In this document: positions 54,492 to 61,884 of the stretch, in pieces
Position numbering within the stretch: the stretch's first letter is position 1
Layout: every line of letters begins with the position of its first letter
Assembly (NCBI GenBank): GCA_017554445.1
Contig: JAFZIJ010000117.1
Span: 1-61,884, forward strand
Direction: 5' to 3'
DNA: 61,884 nt
From: Victivallales bacterium
GTDB taxonomy: Bacteria; Verrucomicrobiota; Lentisphaeria; Oligosphaerales; Oligosphaeraceae
Program-made: the position numbers and the translations under genes
The notes under the pieces: model-generated
The model's input: only the letters and a program-made list of their open reading frames with translations
Databases searched by the model: none
What the model was told of the DNA's origin: nothing

Positions 54492-54513
54492 AATTACGGC
54501 AAAATTACGGCAA
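54492..54513 (+). repeat. Two tandem 11-mers AATTACGGCAA downstream of the tRNA
   Basis: Exact 11-bp copies abut at 54492-54502 and 54503-54513 in a 254-bp spacer without gene. No integrase or tRNA 3' duplicate is nearby, so an attachment site is not supported. Confidence 0.7.
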
Positions 54514-54689
54514 AAAAACGTCATTTTACATCGTGTTTTTATACCACTTCAGAGACGATAGCCTTGAGTTACATATTCTTTACAAATAGTAACTTAGAAA
54601 GTAAAAAGCCTCTTGTTTAGGTGCCGAGATAACCCACCAAAATCATGATTTTTTGCCGATTTTGGCGGATTATCAGCCTTGCCTGTTTA

Positions 54690-57278
54690 TCATTTTTTGA
54701 TGGTCAAAATTCGATAACTGCTTTCCGTCCATGTCTTCCGGCCATCCATTTCCAACGGTGTTAGCGTAATGCGAAGTTTTTGCTTCCCAGCAGTATACGA
54801 ATTTGGGATACTGAAGGAATCATCGCGCCATCTGTAGAATGGATTGTTGTCGGCCGCATACCAGATCCGTTCTTGTACAGGAATTCCATCTATTTTGACA
54901 CCAGCTGCCTGACGCTTTTCGTCCTGCAGTCCAGTCCGTATCAGAACAACCCCTTCATTTTCAGGCAAGATATTGACTGTAAACGAGATAGCTCCAGTAA
55001 AATCAATTAAGGCCTTGCCATTGAAGACATTTTCCATATTCATTCCATTGGCATAGGCGCTCGTCACATCCAATTCGTGGTATGCCCCATCCACTTGATA
55101 ATCATGTTGTTGACGTGATGATTCATCCGCAAGATCCAATATATCCGTCTCCAATGTTCGTGGCTCGCCTAAATAGCAGAAAATCTGGCCGGAATGGTCG
55201 CCCAAGCCATCATTGCTGCCACCATGCTCCAATTCAAACACCAACGACTGCTTGAAGAAATAGGAATCACCCAGCGTAAGACGGACTTCAGACCAATCTG
55301 CATTGGAATTCCACGCGCCATTGTAGCCTGAAAACGGATTGAACTGCGGCGGAGTCACGAAGCCCCATCCATAGGATGCCCAACTTTCCGAACCGTCGCT
55401 TTCCATTTCAGGCGACTGCCGTCCATCGAAAAACACACGCACATCTCCTTCACAACCCGCGCCAATGCCATAGCCGGAAAGGACGCCATAGACCATGTGG
55501 CCACAACCACTGACGGAGGCTATCTTCGAATTGCGCCCCGCGGCATTTGCATGGCGTTCATAGTAATTCGACGACGTAAAATATCCGCAATTCTTTTTCA
55601 CGTATTTGACGACGCTTTCAGGCGTTGTTTCCACATCCATTCCGCGAATCGTTACAGGCCGTTCGCCAACCGTGTACAGCTCCATCCGCGCCGATTTCCA
55701 ATAGGGCATGGGGAAGTAGTTGTATCCTTTGAAATAGACTCCCGGCATGAAGTCCATCCCCAACATCAGCAATGTGTTTTGGCATGGACGATTTCCATAT
55801 TCGCCACCAAAGAACGTCCCGATTGGAGCATCGACAGACGGCTTGACATCGTCATCCCAATAGATTCTCATTCGAAGTTCCTGCAGAATCTCCCCTGCCG
55901 CGTTTTCATTTTCCAAATCCAATTTGACAGCTGCAATGGCCCCTGCCCCATTCTGCTGAAAAACCGGCACGGCGCGGCGCGGTGGCACGACCACGTTTTC
56001 CAAATGCGTTTTCAAATTTTCAGCGGAATATTTTGGATCGAATCCAAGATTGCCCGCCTTGCCAAACAGTACTTCAAGATTCTGCCCGATTGTGAAAGAA
56101 GGTGTGTTGTCGGGCTTGTCAAACATTTCGTAAGTGACGTGCCCCCAGCCGCCTTCGCCTTTCTCCTTCCGATATCCCTCCAATTTGACGCTGCTCGTCA
56201 CCTTGCAATAACGGCTGAACATCATCGGAACAAAACTGCGGATGACCCATATCGGCCCACGGCCATTGTCCTCCGGCCCTTCATAGATGTCAGACAACGG
56301 TGACAGGAAAGGCGCTTTCTTGCCGAATTCGGATTGGCGGATGGAAAAGGCCGGATTGTTGTCATCGTCTATATAGAAGCGGAACGTCGGTTCTTCGCTG
56401 GTCGGATAACGATGTTGCGTGAAATTATAGATGCAGCCTGCTCCAAACGCCTCGAAGAGAACCCATTCGCCATTGCCGTCCTGATAGATGGCCCAGTCCC
56501 AGTCGGCATTGCCGCCGCGTTTGTCGATGCTGCCTGAATAGCCTGTCGTGGCAGAAATATCCAATATCGGCAACGCTACGGGTTCCGCCAGACGTTCCAA
56601 TCCACGCAAGGGACGTGTCGGCTGATATTTACGAGGAGTATAATTTGATTGACGGCTTGGCGGGAGGAGAATGCTTTTATCCAAATCGGCCTTGACGGTC
56701 GCCATGGCACGGATGTCTTCATGGCTTAACGCGGTCGTGTCGATGCGCACGGTTGACAGCTCCCCAACGAAAGGAAACGTCCCGTCCACCAGACCGCCCA
56801 GCGAGAATGAATCCGTCTTGTCGGAAATTTTGCCCTGCGTCCGCCCGGCGGCGGCAGGAACGCCATCCAGAAAGGCAATCCAATGGCCATTTTTATATGT
56901 AAACGCCACATGGTGCCGCTGGTTGTCCGCCACGAATATATTCGTATAGATGGATACATTTTTATTGATTTCCGGTGCGTAGAATGCCAATTCCCCTCTG
57001 TTCAGCCACAGCTCGTAATGGCCAGCGGCTTTCGGTCCTTTGGCGAAAAGGACTTGGATGTTATCCTTCCTGCCCGTTCGCAACGTAGCAGACAGCGTGA
57101 ACACATCGCCGATGTTCACGGCAAAATCTTCCCGCCTGTCACAAACATGCCCGTCTTCATAGATATGTTTCTGCTCAAGAGCAAGATAGACGGGTACATC
57201 CGCCAATGCCATCGCCGTCAACGCCAGCAATCCCATGGCAACTCCTTTTTTAAATATCTGAATAGACATATTTTTCAT
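54690..57278 (-). CDS. Secreted LamG + DUF2961 (GH172-like) protein
   Basis: The protein has 862 residues with a signal peptide (about 1-26, ALA-D). Residues 45-200 form a LamG/concanavalin-like domain (HHVAFTYKNGHWIAFLDGVP, FPFVGELSTVRID). Residues 225-600 form DUF2961 with RGGNADWDWAIYQDG, FEAFGAGCIYNF, TFRFYIDDDNNPAF and WVIRSFVPMMFSRYC; DUF2961 members include GH172 arabino-/fructofuranosidases. The C-terminal part is beta-rich. The start is the ATG of MKNMSIQ, chosen because a signal peptide follows; an in-frame upstream extension overlaps the neighbouring gene. No Shine-Dalgarno is visible. Confidence 0.86.
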   Translation of the reverse strand: MKNMSIQIFKKGVAMGLLALTAMALADVPVYLALEQKHIYEDGHVCDRREDFAVNIGDVFTLSATLRTGRKDNIQVLFAKGPKAAGHYELWLNRGELAFYAPEINKNVSIYTNIFVADNQRHHVAFTYKNGHWIAFLDGVPAAAGRTQGKISDKTDSFSLGGLVDGTFPFVGELSTVRIDTTALSHEDIRAMATVKADLDKSILLPPSRQSNYTPRKYQPTRPLRGLERLAEPVALPILDISATTGYSGSIDKRGGNADWDWAIYQDGNGEWVLFEAFGAGCIYNFTQHRYPTSEEPTFRFYIDDDNNPAFSIRQSEFGKKAPFLSPLSDIYEGPEDNGRGPIWVIRSFVPMMFSRYCKVTSSVKLEGYRKEKGEGGWGHVTYEMFDKPDNTPSFTIGQNLEVLFGKAGNLGFDPKYSAENLKTHLENVVVPPRRAVPVFQQNGAGAIAAVKLDLENENAAGEILQELRMRIYWDDDVKPSVDAPIGTFFGGEYGNRPCQNTLLMLGMDFMPGVYFKGYNYFPMPYWKSARMELYTVGERPVTIRGMDVETTPESVVKYVKKNCGYFTSSNYYERHANAAGRNSKIASVSGCGHMVYGVLSGYGIGAGCEGDVRVFFDGRQSPEMESDGSESWASYGWGFVTPPQFNPFSGYNGAWNSNADWSEVRLTLGDSYFFKQSLVFELEHGGSNDGLGDHSGQIFCYLGEPRTLETDILDLADESSRQQHDYQVDGAYHELDVTSAYANGMNMENVFNGKALIDFTGAISFTVNILPENEGVVLIRTGLQDEKRQAAGVKIDGIPVQERIWYAADNNPFYRWRDDSFSIPNSYTAGKQKLRITLTPLEMDGRKTWTESSYRILTIKK

Positions 57279-57292
57279 TGATTGATAACAGT

Positions 57293-57324
57293 AAAAAAAG
57301 AGGGTTGTCTTGCGAGCAACCCTC
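57293..57324 (-). terminator. Rho-independent terminator between the two large secreted-protein genes
   Basis: On the minus strand an 8-bp stem GAGGGTTG/CAACCCTC with a 9-nt loop (57300-57324) is followed by seven T (57293-57299). It follows the stop of the 1360-residue protein by 9 bp and thus separates it from the DUF2961 gene. Confidence 0.9.
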
Positions 57325-57333
57325 CTGATGATA

Positions 57334-60300
57334 TTATCTGATGACACCTTTTCCATCTTTGCCCAGCAGGAAGCATTGGGCCACTTGGCCAATGTGGGGG
57401 CTTTGGCACTCCCAGACGATGCGTCCGTCCGGCGTGGCCTCGAAGATGTGGCTCGCTTTCTTGCCGTTGCGGCCTTGTGTGTTCCAGTTGCAGACGACCG
57501 TATTTCCGTTTGGAAGTCGTTGCACGCCAGCCAGTATCGCCACATCGATGTCGTACAGGTCCATGTTCGGCTTAAGCTCCCAGACGATTCGTGTACCCTC
57601 CGGATTGAATTCCACGACCTTTCCGGAACCCGTCGCCAACGTGTTGCCGCTCGGCAGACGGACGGCGCAGACAGGCGAACTGAGCTTCGGGAACGTCCGG
57701 ACGACGTTTCCGTCCGCATCGTATTCACGCAAAGCGCCTTCCGCCGTAAACGGCACAAGATACGTGCCTTGCGACGTCATGCGGCACATGCGGAACTGCG
57801 CATGCGGCTCCTTCACGGTTGTCGTTAACTGGATGGAACGGACTTCGCGGCCTTGTCGGTCAACCTCTACCAAACAGCACTGGCCGACGACACCGACCAA
57901 TGTGTTTCCATTCGGAAGCGGTTGAACACTAGGCACTTCGTTAGGAGCTTCGACATTGTATTCCCACACGGTCTTCTTGTCTCGCGTGATTTCGCGAGCG
58001 CCATGCTGCCAGGCAATCAGCACGTTGCCGCTATCCAGCATCCATACGTCCTGCGGATGCGCAATCGGATAGTTCCAGACGATTTCCCCCTTCTCATTCA
58101 TGATGAACACGTCGTCCCGCTGATGACTGGAACCGAGAAATTCGTACGGTCCATAGTGGTTTTCATGCCAGAAATTGCGTTTCAGACCACCGAGCCGTTC
58201 CAAGCCTTGCGGATTGTCTGAATCGACGTCGAGATCCGGCCAAATCAGTTCGCCTTTCTCCTGTCTGGTCGTTTCATAAAACGCAGTGAGCCGCAACGAG
58301 TTGCAATCCATCCACAAATTGATGAGATGGCGTTCATACGGCGTGAATTTGCCCACGTGGGCGGCGTTGTCCAATTCCGCCGCCAACGGGGCCACGCGGG
58401 CACCGAAACGGCCTGGAATCGAACGACTTCCACCATGGATGCCGCAGTAGTCGCCCGTCATCGTTCCAAGCATGCCGCCAGAGAACCAGAACGTCTTCTC
58501 CCGCAACGCGTTATAGTCCAGTTTTCCATTTTGGAACCACTCATGCCCGCAATCTTTGCATGTCCGCTCCAAAATCGGACGGATATGGCGTTCGAAGCTA
58601 ATCGGTTCAATCGGAGTCATTTCCGGCTCGAGTTTCGATGGCGCGCGGCGCATGGCCATTGGCACTTTCATCGTTTTCGGTGCCGCTTGGCGCGGCTCAT
58701 GGCAGCCAAGGCAGGTCACCTGCTCGCCTGGAAACGCAAACGCCACTGAACGCATCGACTGGACGGCGTTGCGGTTCTCATCCAGCACTTGGAAGATAAG
58801 CTCTTTTGCCACAGGGGCTTCGAAATACACGCTGCCATCCTCCTCCACGGGAACGATGCCCAACGGGACGCGCGGTGTGTTTTCGCGTTCGAAACCGATC
58901 ATCGGCACGCCCATGGCGTGATTCGTCTTCAGAATGTTCTGTACAACGCGCAGCCATTTGATTTTCACGCCCTCCGGCATTGGCTGGTCGCTGTCATAAA
59001 CGTTCATGACGCTGATGGTCGCTTTTGGCGCATCGGACGTGGCCCGTTCGCCCTGCCTCGTGCGCGGCGGCAGCGCAGCGGGGCATGGACGCGGCCGCAA
59101 TGGGATGGGATCGACGAGGCGGAAGCGTTCGTCAGGATCCGCCTGCCAGTCGCGCAAATCGCATAGAAGCTCCTGATTGCCGAAGCGATCGACGGTCACG
59201 ATATGCTCCCAGCAGTTGGCCAGATAGGTGTCTTCGCTCAGCGGCCATGGCATACCATATTTATAATGGAGGCGGTTGGACAGCTCCATCTCCGGATACG
59301 GTTCGTACGGCGTGATGCGCTTCACTTGGCTGTGGCGGCCGTCGTCGTCCACGCTCAAATCCAGCATGCAGAGCGAGCCGTAGCACTGCCCATGGTGTGG
59401 TGCGGCTGTAAAAATGTATTTGCCGGAATTCGGAATGGCGCGGATACCCATGTGGACAAGAGGCGTGCCCCGGCGGCTGCCAAGTCCGCCATAACCCATG
59501 TTTGGAAAACGCTTTATGAAATCCTGCCGGGCGGAATCATCGAGCGTGTGCCATGGATAGGGGTAGTTGCCGTGCGGTGCGCGCGGGTTTGTGCCGTCCG
59601 GATTGGCGATCCAGAAACGGCCGCCGATGCAGTTTTCGCGATCCGTGTAGTCCCATCGCGCATACACAAGCATGCCGTCGTTGTTGACGGACGGATTCCA
59701 TTCGGAGGTCTCAAAATAGCTCATCGGCACGATGTCCGAACCGTCGTCCTTCATCGAGAAGAGCGTGTGGTTGCGCACTTTGATGTAGGCGTCGAAGCAG
59801 CGGATGTAGCCGCCGCGTCGTTCGGAGACGAATGCCAGACGGCCGTTCGGCAGCCAGCATGGATCGAAATCGTCGTAGGCTTCATCCGTCAGCATCCGCA
59901 GGTTGGAGCCATCGACATTGACCGTGAAAATATGCCAGCAGGTGTCGCGGGAGAAGACGTTGAACTGGTGGTAGCGATTGGCCGTCCACGCGAACGCGAT
60001 CCGTTTGCCGTCGTAGGACAGATCCGGCGTGCAGAACGCGCCGAAATTCAATTTGCGGCCTTTGAAACGGCCGTTTTCCACGACGGAATTCTCCAGAATA
60101 TTCTCGAACACGGGCGCTTCGTCACGCCAAGCATGGACGCGGTAGAGGCCACCGCCCGGAATCGTGTTGAAGCCGAAATACTGCGTCGCGAAATGGCCGC
60201 CAATGCCGTCGTTCGTCACGGGAATGGAGCGGACGGAACCTTCGAACACGCCACGGGAGACGCACAGAAAGTCGCCGACATCAACTAGTTGCGGATTTTC

Positions 60301-61416
60301 AAACACGGCTTCACGCCGCAACGCGCAGGCGGCGTAGTACAGGCCGGGCTTGAACTCCGCCGAAGCCTTCCAGATGTCCAGCAGTTTCTGACGGCGGTTC
60401 TCTAAATTTGCCCAGACGGCTTGTTTTTCAGGATGTTTTTTCTGCAAATCCGTGAGCAACACGCCCAGACGGCGGAGAATCGTTCCCGCCGGATTGCGGT
60501 CGTCTGCTTGAACTAGTGACTGATTATCGAAAACCTGTTCATCCGCAGGGCGGAAATTCGGATTGAAACGACGTTCCTTTGCGTAATCGACTTTGCCGTG
60601 GTTTAGCAGATTGAACCGCCATTGATCCCACACGGTATCACGAGCGGAAAGTTTCGGAAAGAGCACCTTCGACAGCCGATGGGCGGCAAGCAATTCATCC
60701 GTCTCCCGACGAATGGCTGTCGTATCTTCCAGCGGCAGAGAGGCTTGCTTACGCGATTCCGCCATTTTGATTTCATCGGAATTCGTGATTCTGGCGTCGT
60801 GGCCATGGCTAGAAAGGTCTTTGAAAACACCTTTCTCTGCATCCTTTTCGCAGTTCCACAGGCCGATTGTCGCATCATCCGCCGTCCAATCGACAGCACC
60901 GTCATCACTTATACGATGTTCTAGTTTCGCGCGTTTCAGTGTGCCATGGCACGTCAAGTTGTCGATTTTGCCGAAATAGAACGGTTCCGTGACTTTCGGC
61001 AGAGCGGATGGAATCGACTGGATCTGATGTTCGCGCACGAATTCGCCATCGACAAACAGTCGCAACCGCTTCTCTTCGAACATCAACACGACGGTGTGGT
61101 ATCGTGTATCTGCGATAGATCGCCCAAAACCGACCTGCTGCGGTTTGAAGCCTGGCATATAGACGGTCAGTTCGTTGGAATTCGGCATAGTGAACAGCTC
61201 CCAATGCCATGGATTCCGCTTCGACTGGCTGGCGGCGTAGATCTGGAATGTATTGGATCCTTCCTGCATAATCTCCATGCAGAGCCGCAACGGCAACGCC
61301 GCGAATGCGTCATGAGGCTTGATTTCCAATGCGTTATCCATCAAGTCATGGTCTGCCAAAGCAAGATGGAGAGACAAAAAGGAAAAAAGTATGGTCAAAA
61401 AAAATTGTTTTTTCAT
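57334..61416 (-). CDS. Very large secreted LamG-propeller-HZS_alpha-like protein with c-heme motif
   Basis: The protein has 1360 residues with a signal peptide (1-21, ALA-D). Residues 50-190 are LamG-like. A region with TolB-type repeats (FCTPDLSYDGKRIAFAW, SGKYIFTAAPHHG) covers about 400-740. The HZS_alpha-type middle part runs near 780-1010 (EEDGSVYFEAPVAKELIFQ). A CLGCH c-heme motif is at 902-906; a second, CKDCG at 953-957, has lost its heme His. Residues 1100-1355 carry repeated NGNTLV-type propeller blades. It is likely extracytoplasmic; the electron-transfer role is uncertain. No Shine-Dalgarno is visible. Confidence 0.85.
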   Translation of the reverse strand: MKKQFFLTILFSFLSLHLALADHDLMDNALEIKPHDAFAALPLRLCMEIMQEGSNTFQIYAASQSKRNPWHWELFTMPNSNELTVYMPGFKPQQVGFGRSIADTRYHTVVLMFEEKRLRLFVDGEFVREHQIQSIPSALPKVTEPFYFGKIDNLTCHGTLKRAKLEHRISDDGAVDWTADDATIGLWNCEKDAEKGVFKDLSSHGHDARITNSDEIKMAESRKQASLPLEDTTAIRRETDELLAAHRLSKVLFPKLSARDTVWDQWRFNLLNHGKVDYAKERRFNPNFRPADEQVFDNQSLVQADDRNPAGTILRRLGVLLTDLQKKHPEKQAVWANLENRRQKLLDIWKASAEFKPGLYYAACALRREAVFENPQLVDVGDFLCVSRGVFEGSVRSIPVTNDGIGGHFATQYFGFNTIPGGGLYRVHAWRDEAPVFENILENSVVENGRFKGRKLNFGAFCTPDLSYDGKRIAFAWTANRYHQFNVFSRDTCWHIFTVNVDGSNLRMLTDEAYDDFDPCWLPNGRLAFVSERRGGYIRCFDAYIKVRNHTLFSMKDDGSDIVPMSYFETSEWNPSVNNDGMLVYARWDYTDRENCIGGRFWIANPDGTNPRAPHGNYPYPWHTLDDSARQDFIKRFPNMGYGGLGSRRGTPLVHMGIRAIPNSGKYIFTAAPHHGQCYGSLCMLDLSVDDDGRHSQVKRITPYEPYPEMELSNRLHYKYGMPWPLSEDTYLANCWEHIVTVDRFGNQELLCDLRDWQADPDERFRLVDPIPLRPRPCPAALPPRTRQGERATSDAPKATISVMNVYDSDQPMPEGVKIKWLRVVQNILKTNHAMGVPMIGFERENTPRVPLGIVPVEEDGSVYFEAPVAKELIFQVLDENRNAVQSMRSVAFAFPGEQVTCLGCHEPRQAAPKTMKVPMAMRRAPSKLEPEMTPIEPISFERHIRPILERTCKDCGHEWFQNGKLDYNALREKTFWFSGGMLGTMTGDYCGIHGGSRSIPGRFGARVAPLAAELDNAAHVGKFTPYERHLINLWMDCNSLRLTAFYETTRQEKGELIWPDLDVDSDNPQGLERLGGLKRNFWHENHYGPYEFLGSSHQRDDVFIMNEKGEIVWNYPIAHPQDVWMLDSGNVLIAWQHGAREITRDKKTVWEYNVEAPNEVPSVQPLPNGNTLVGVVGQCCLVEVDRQGREVRSIQLTTTVKEPHAQFRMCRMTSQGTYLVPFTAEGALREYDADGNVVRTFPKLSSPVCAVRLPSGNTLATGSGKVVEFNPEGTRIVWELKPNMDLYDIDVAILAGVQRLPNGNTVVCNWNTQGRNGKKASHIFEATPDGRIVWECQSPHIGQVAQCFLLGKDGKGVIR

Positions 61417-61591
61417 GATGAAACAAGTGATTCAGTGGAACATGGATACGATTAAGATAATCCTGTTGGACGGTAAATCAACAGGAAAAAAGAATTAACC
61501 ATATTTCCAAAAGAATAACTCTATTCAATCATCATAGAAATTAGAACAACACCATTATAATTCATCAAGTTTTGTGAGAATTCTGCCAAAA

Positions 61592-61882
61592 CTCCATCAA
61601 TCATCCGCCATGGCGGCCAGTCTTTTCTGAAGTTTATTCCGTAAAACCTCCAAATGTTTTGCGTCGATTCTCAACAATTTCATAATCCTTTTGTCACTGA
61701 AATGAGAAGCCTCCAATTCTTCAAGGATATCTAATTCTTTTTTTTCGATGCCTTGCTCTACCAAATACTGAGAATAATTGCACATGTCTTCTGCCTCCCG
61801 GGTCTTGCTTAAACCATATTTCTCATGAAGTTCGTCCAGCCGCTCCAGAGAAATGGTTCTCCATCAATCATCCGCCATGGCG
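61592..61882. repeat. 24-bp direct repeat marking a 267-bp tandem duplication
   Basis: Identical 24-bp sequences lie at 61592-61615 and 61859-61882, 267 bp apart, each spanning a MADD-TGA gene end. The offset is a multiple of three. The matching copy upstream is beyond the window. Confidence 0.75.
61597..61785 (-). CDS. Stand-alone C-terminal tail of an Rpn-type nuclease gene (62 aa)
   Basis: The encoded sequence starts MCNYSQYLVEQGIEKK, matching the tail region (MCN-S...GIEKG) of Rpn-family proteins, followed by a helical stretch and a MADD end. The same frame is open upstream to a TGA about 70 bp away, so the reading frame has lost its nuclease part. GGGAGG (complement of 61794-61799) lies 8 nt before the ATG, a strong Shine-Dalgarno, so a 62-residue protein could still be made. 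It ends in the same sequence as the partial gene at 61864, and looks like a segmental copy of that gene's 3' end. Confidence 0.6.
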   Translation of the reverse strand: MCNYSQYLVEQGIEKKELDILEELEASHFSDKRIMKLLRIDAKHLEVLRNKLQKRLAAMADD

Positions 61883-61884
61883 AC
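61864..61884 (-). CDS. 3' end of a gene cut by the window edge (probably Rpn-type)
   Basis: Only the last six codons (VAMADD) and TGA are visible. They match the end of the small ORF at 61597, and the two stops are exactly 267 bp (89 codons) apart. The rest of the gene lies outside the window; the family assignment is inferred from the copied tail. Confidence 0.5.
   Translation of the reverse strand, partial: VAMADD

Noticed and set aside
54436..54689. Integrative-element attachment site next to tRNA-Pro
   Set aside because: No duplicated tRNA 3' end and no integrase in the window; only an 11-bp tandem repeat.
57279..57758. N-terminal extension of the DUF2961 protein
   Set aside because: It overlaps the neighbouring gene and crosses a strong terminator; the signal peptide marks the true start.

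Overview
The window reads as a chromosomal segment of an uncultured, probably anaerobic, PVC-superphylum bacterium. Lentisphaerota (Victivallales-like) or a near relative fits best. This placement is inferred from gene content: DUF4838, GH123/DUF4091-like and DUF2961 (GH172-like) glycosidase families, a hydrazine-synthase-alpha-like LamG/propeller protein, an EF-hand/SUMF1-like secreted protein, a glycyl-radical-enzyme activase and a type IV pilus motor block. No rRNA, integrase, intact IS element or CRISPR array is visible. Coding density is high.

Layout. 1-4887: an esterase (+), then a minus-strand sugar isomerase, a GNAT-like protein and a secreted SUMF1-like protein. 4888-6582: a gene-poor AT-rich leader and an Rpn-family nuclease gene with an internal ribosome-binding site. 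6588-17568: a glycan-degradation block (two GH5-like enzymes, a metallophosphoesterase, oligoendopeptidase F, a DUF4838 enzyme, a beta-lactamase-fold hydrolase and a CocE/NonD hydrolase). 17692-30250: a long minus-strand run that mixes housekeeping genes (phosphoglycolate phosphatase, FKBP, FolD) with a sialidase-like protein, a flippase-like membrane protein, a phosphodiesterase-like enzyme, a nucleoside hydrolase, a PVC-type membrane protein and a one-chain HTH-cupin-acyl-CoA synthetase. 30408-33127: class II aldolase, FolE and a GT39-like glycosyltransferase. 33128-33423: five tandem hairpins. 33424-35499: an oxidoreductase and an NDP-sugar epimerase (-). 35688-47190: glycyl-tRNA synthetase, S41 protease, DapB, a 1211-residue GH123-like protein, a Gfo/Idh oxidoreductase, an RsmB-like methyltransferase and a GH13 amylase. 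47230-48135: glycyl-radical activase (-). 48287-54237: PilB-PilB-PilT-PilC. 54358-54435: tRNA-Pro(CGG). 54690-61416: two very large secreted proteins (-). 61597-61884: the duplicated 3' end of another Rpn-type gene.

How it works together. Many genes point to glycan foraging by secreted or periplasmic hydrolases without SusC/SusD-type transporters. Released sugars would be handled by Gfo/Idh oxidoreductases, a TIM-barrel isomerase, an aldolase and GH13. The pilus block supplies the assembly and retraction ATPases and the platform protein, but no pilin is in view.

Most unusual signals. First, two Rpn-type genes carry strong internal Shine-Dalgarno sequences that would yield a C-terminal small protein, the arrangement reported for Rpn nuclease/intragenic-antitoxin pairs; at the right edge this tail appears to have been copied in frame at an offset of exactly 267 bp. 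Second, several intergenic spacers are built of very short tandem units with strict 7-, 8-, 9-, 10- or 11-bp periods and differing sequences. Third, five hairpins shaped like intrinsic terminators lie in tandem at 33268-33417. Fourth, an HTH-cupin regulator is fused to an acyl-CoA synthetase, and an FKBP isomerase carries a Cys/His-rich linker. All functional calls come from reading motifs; no searches were run.
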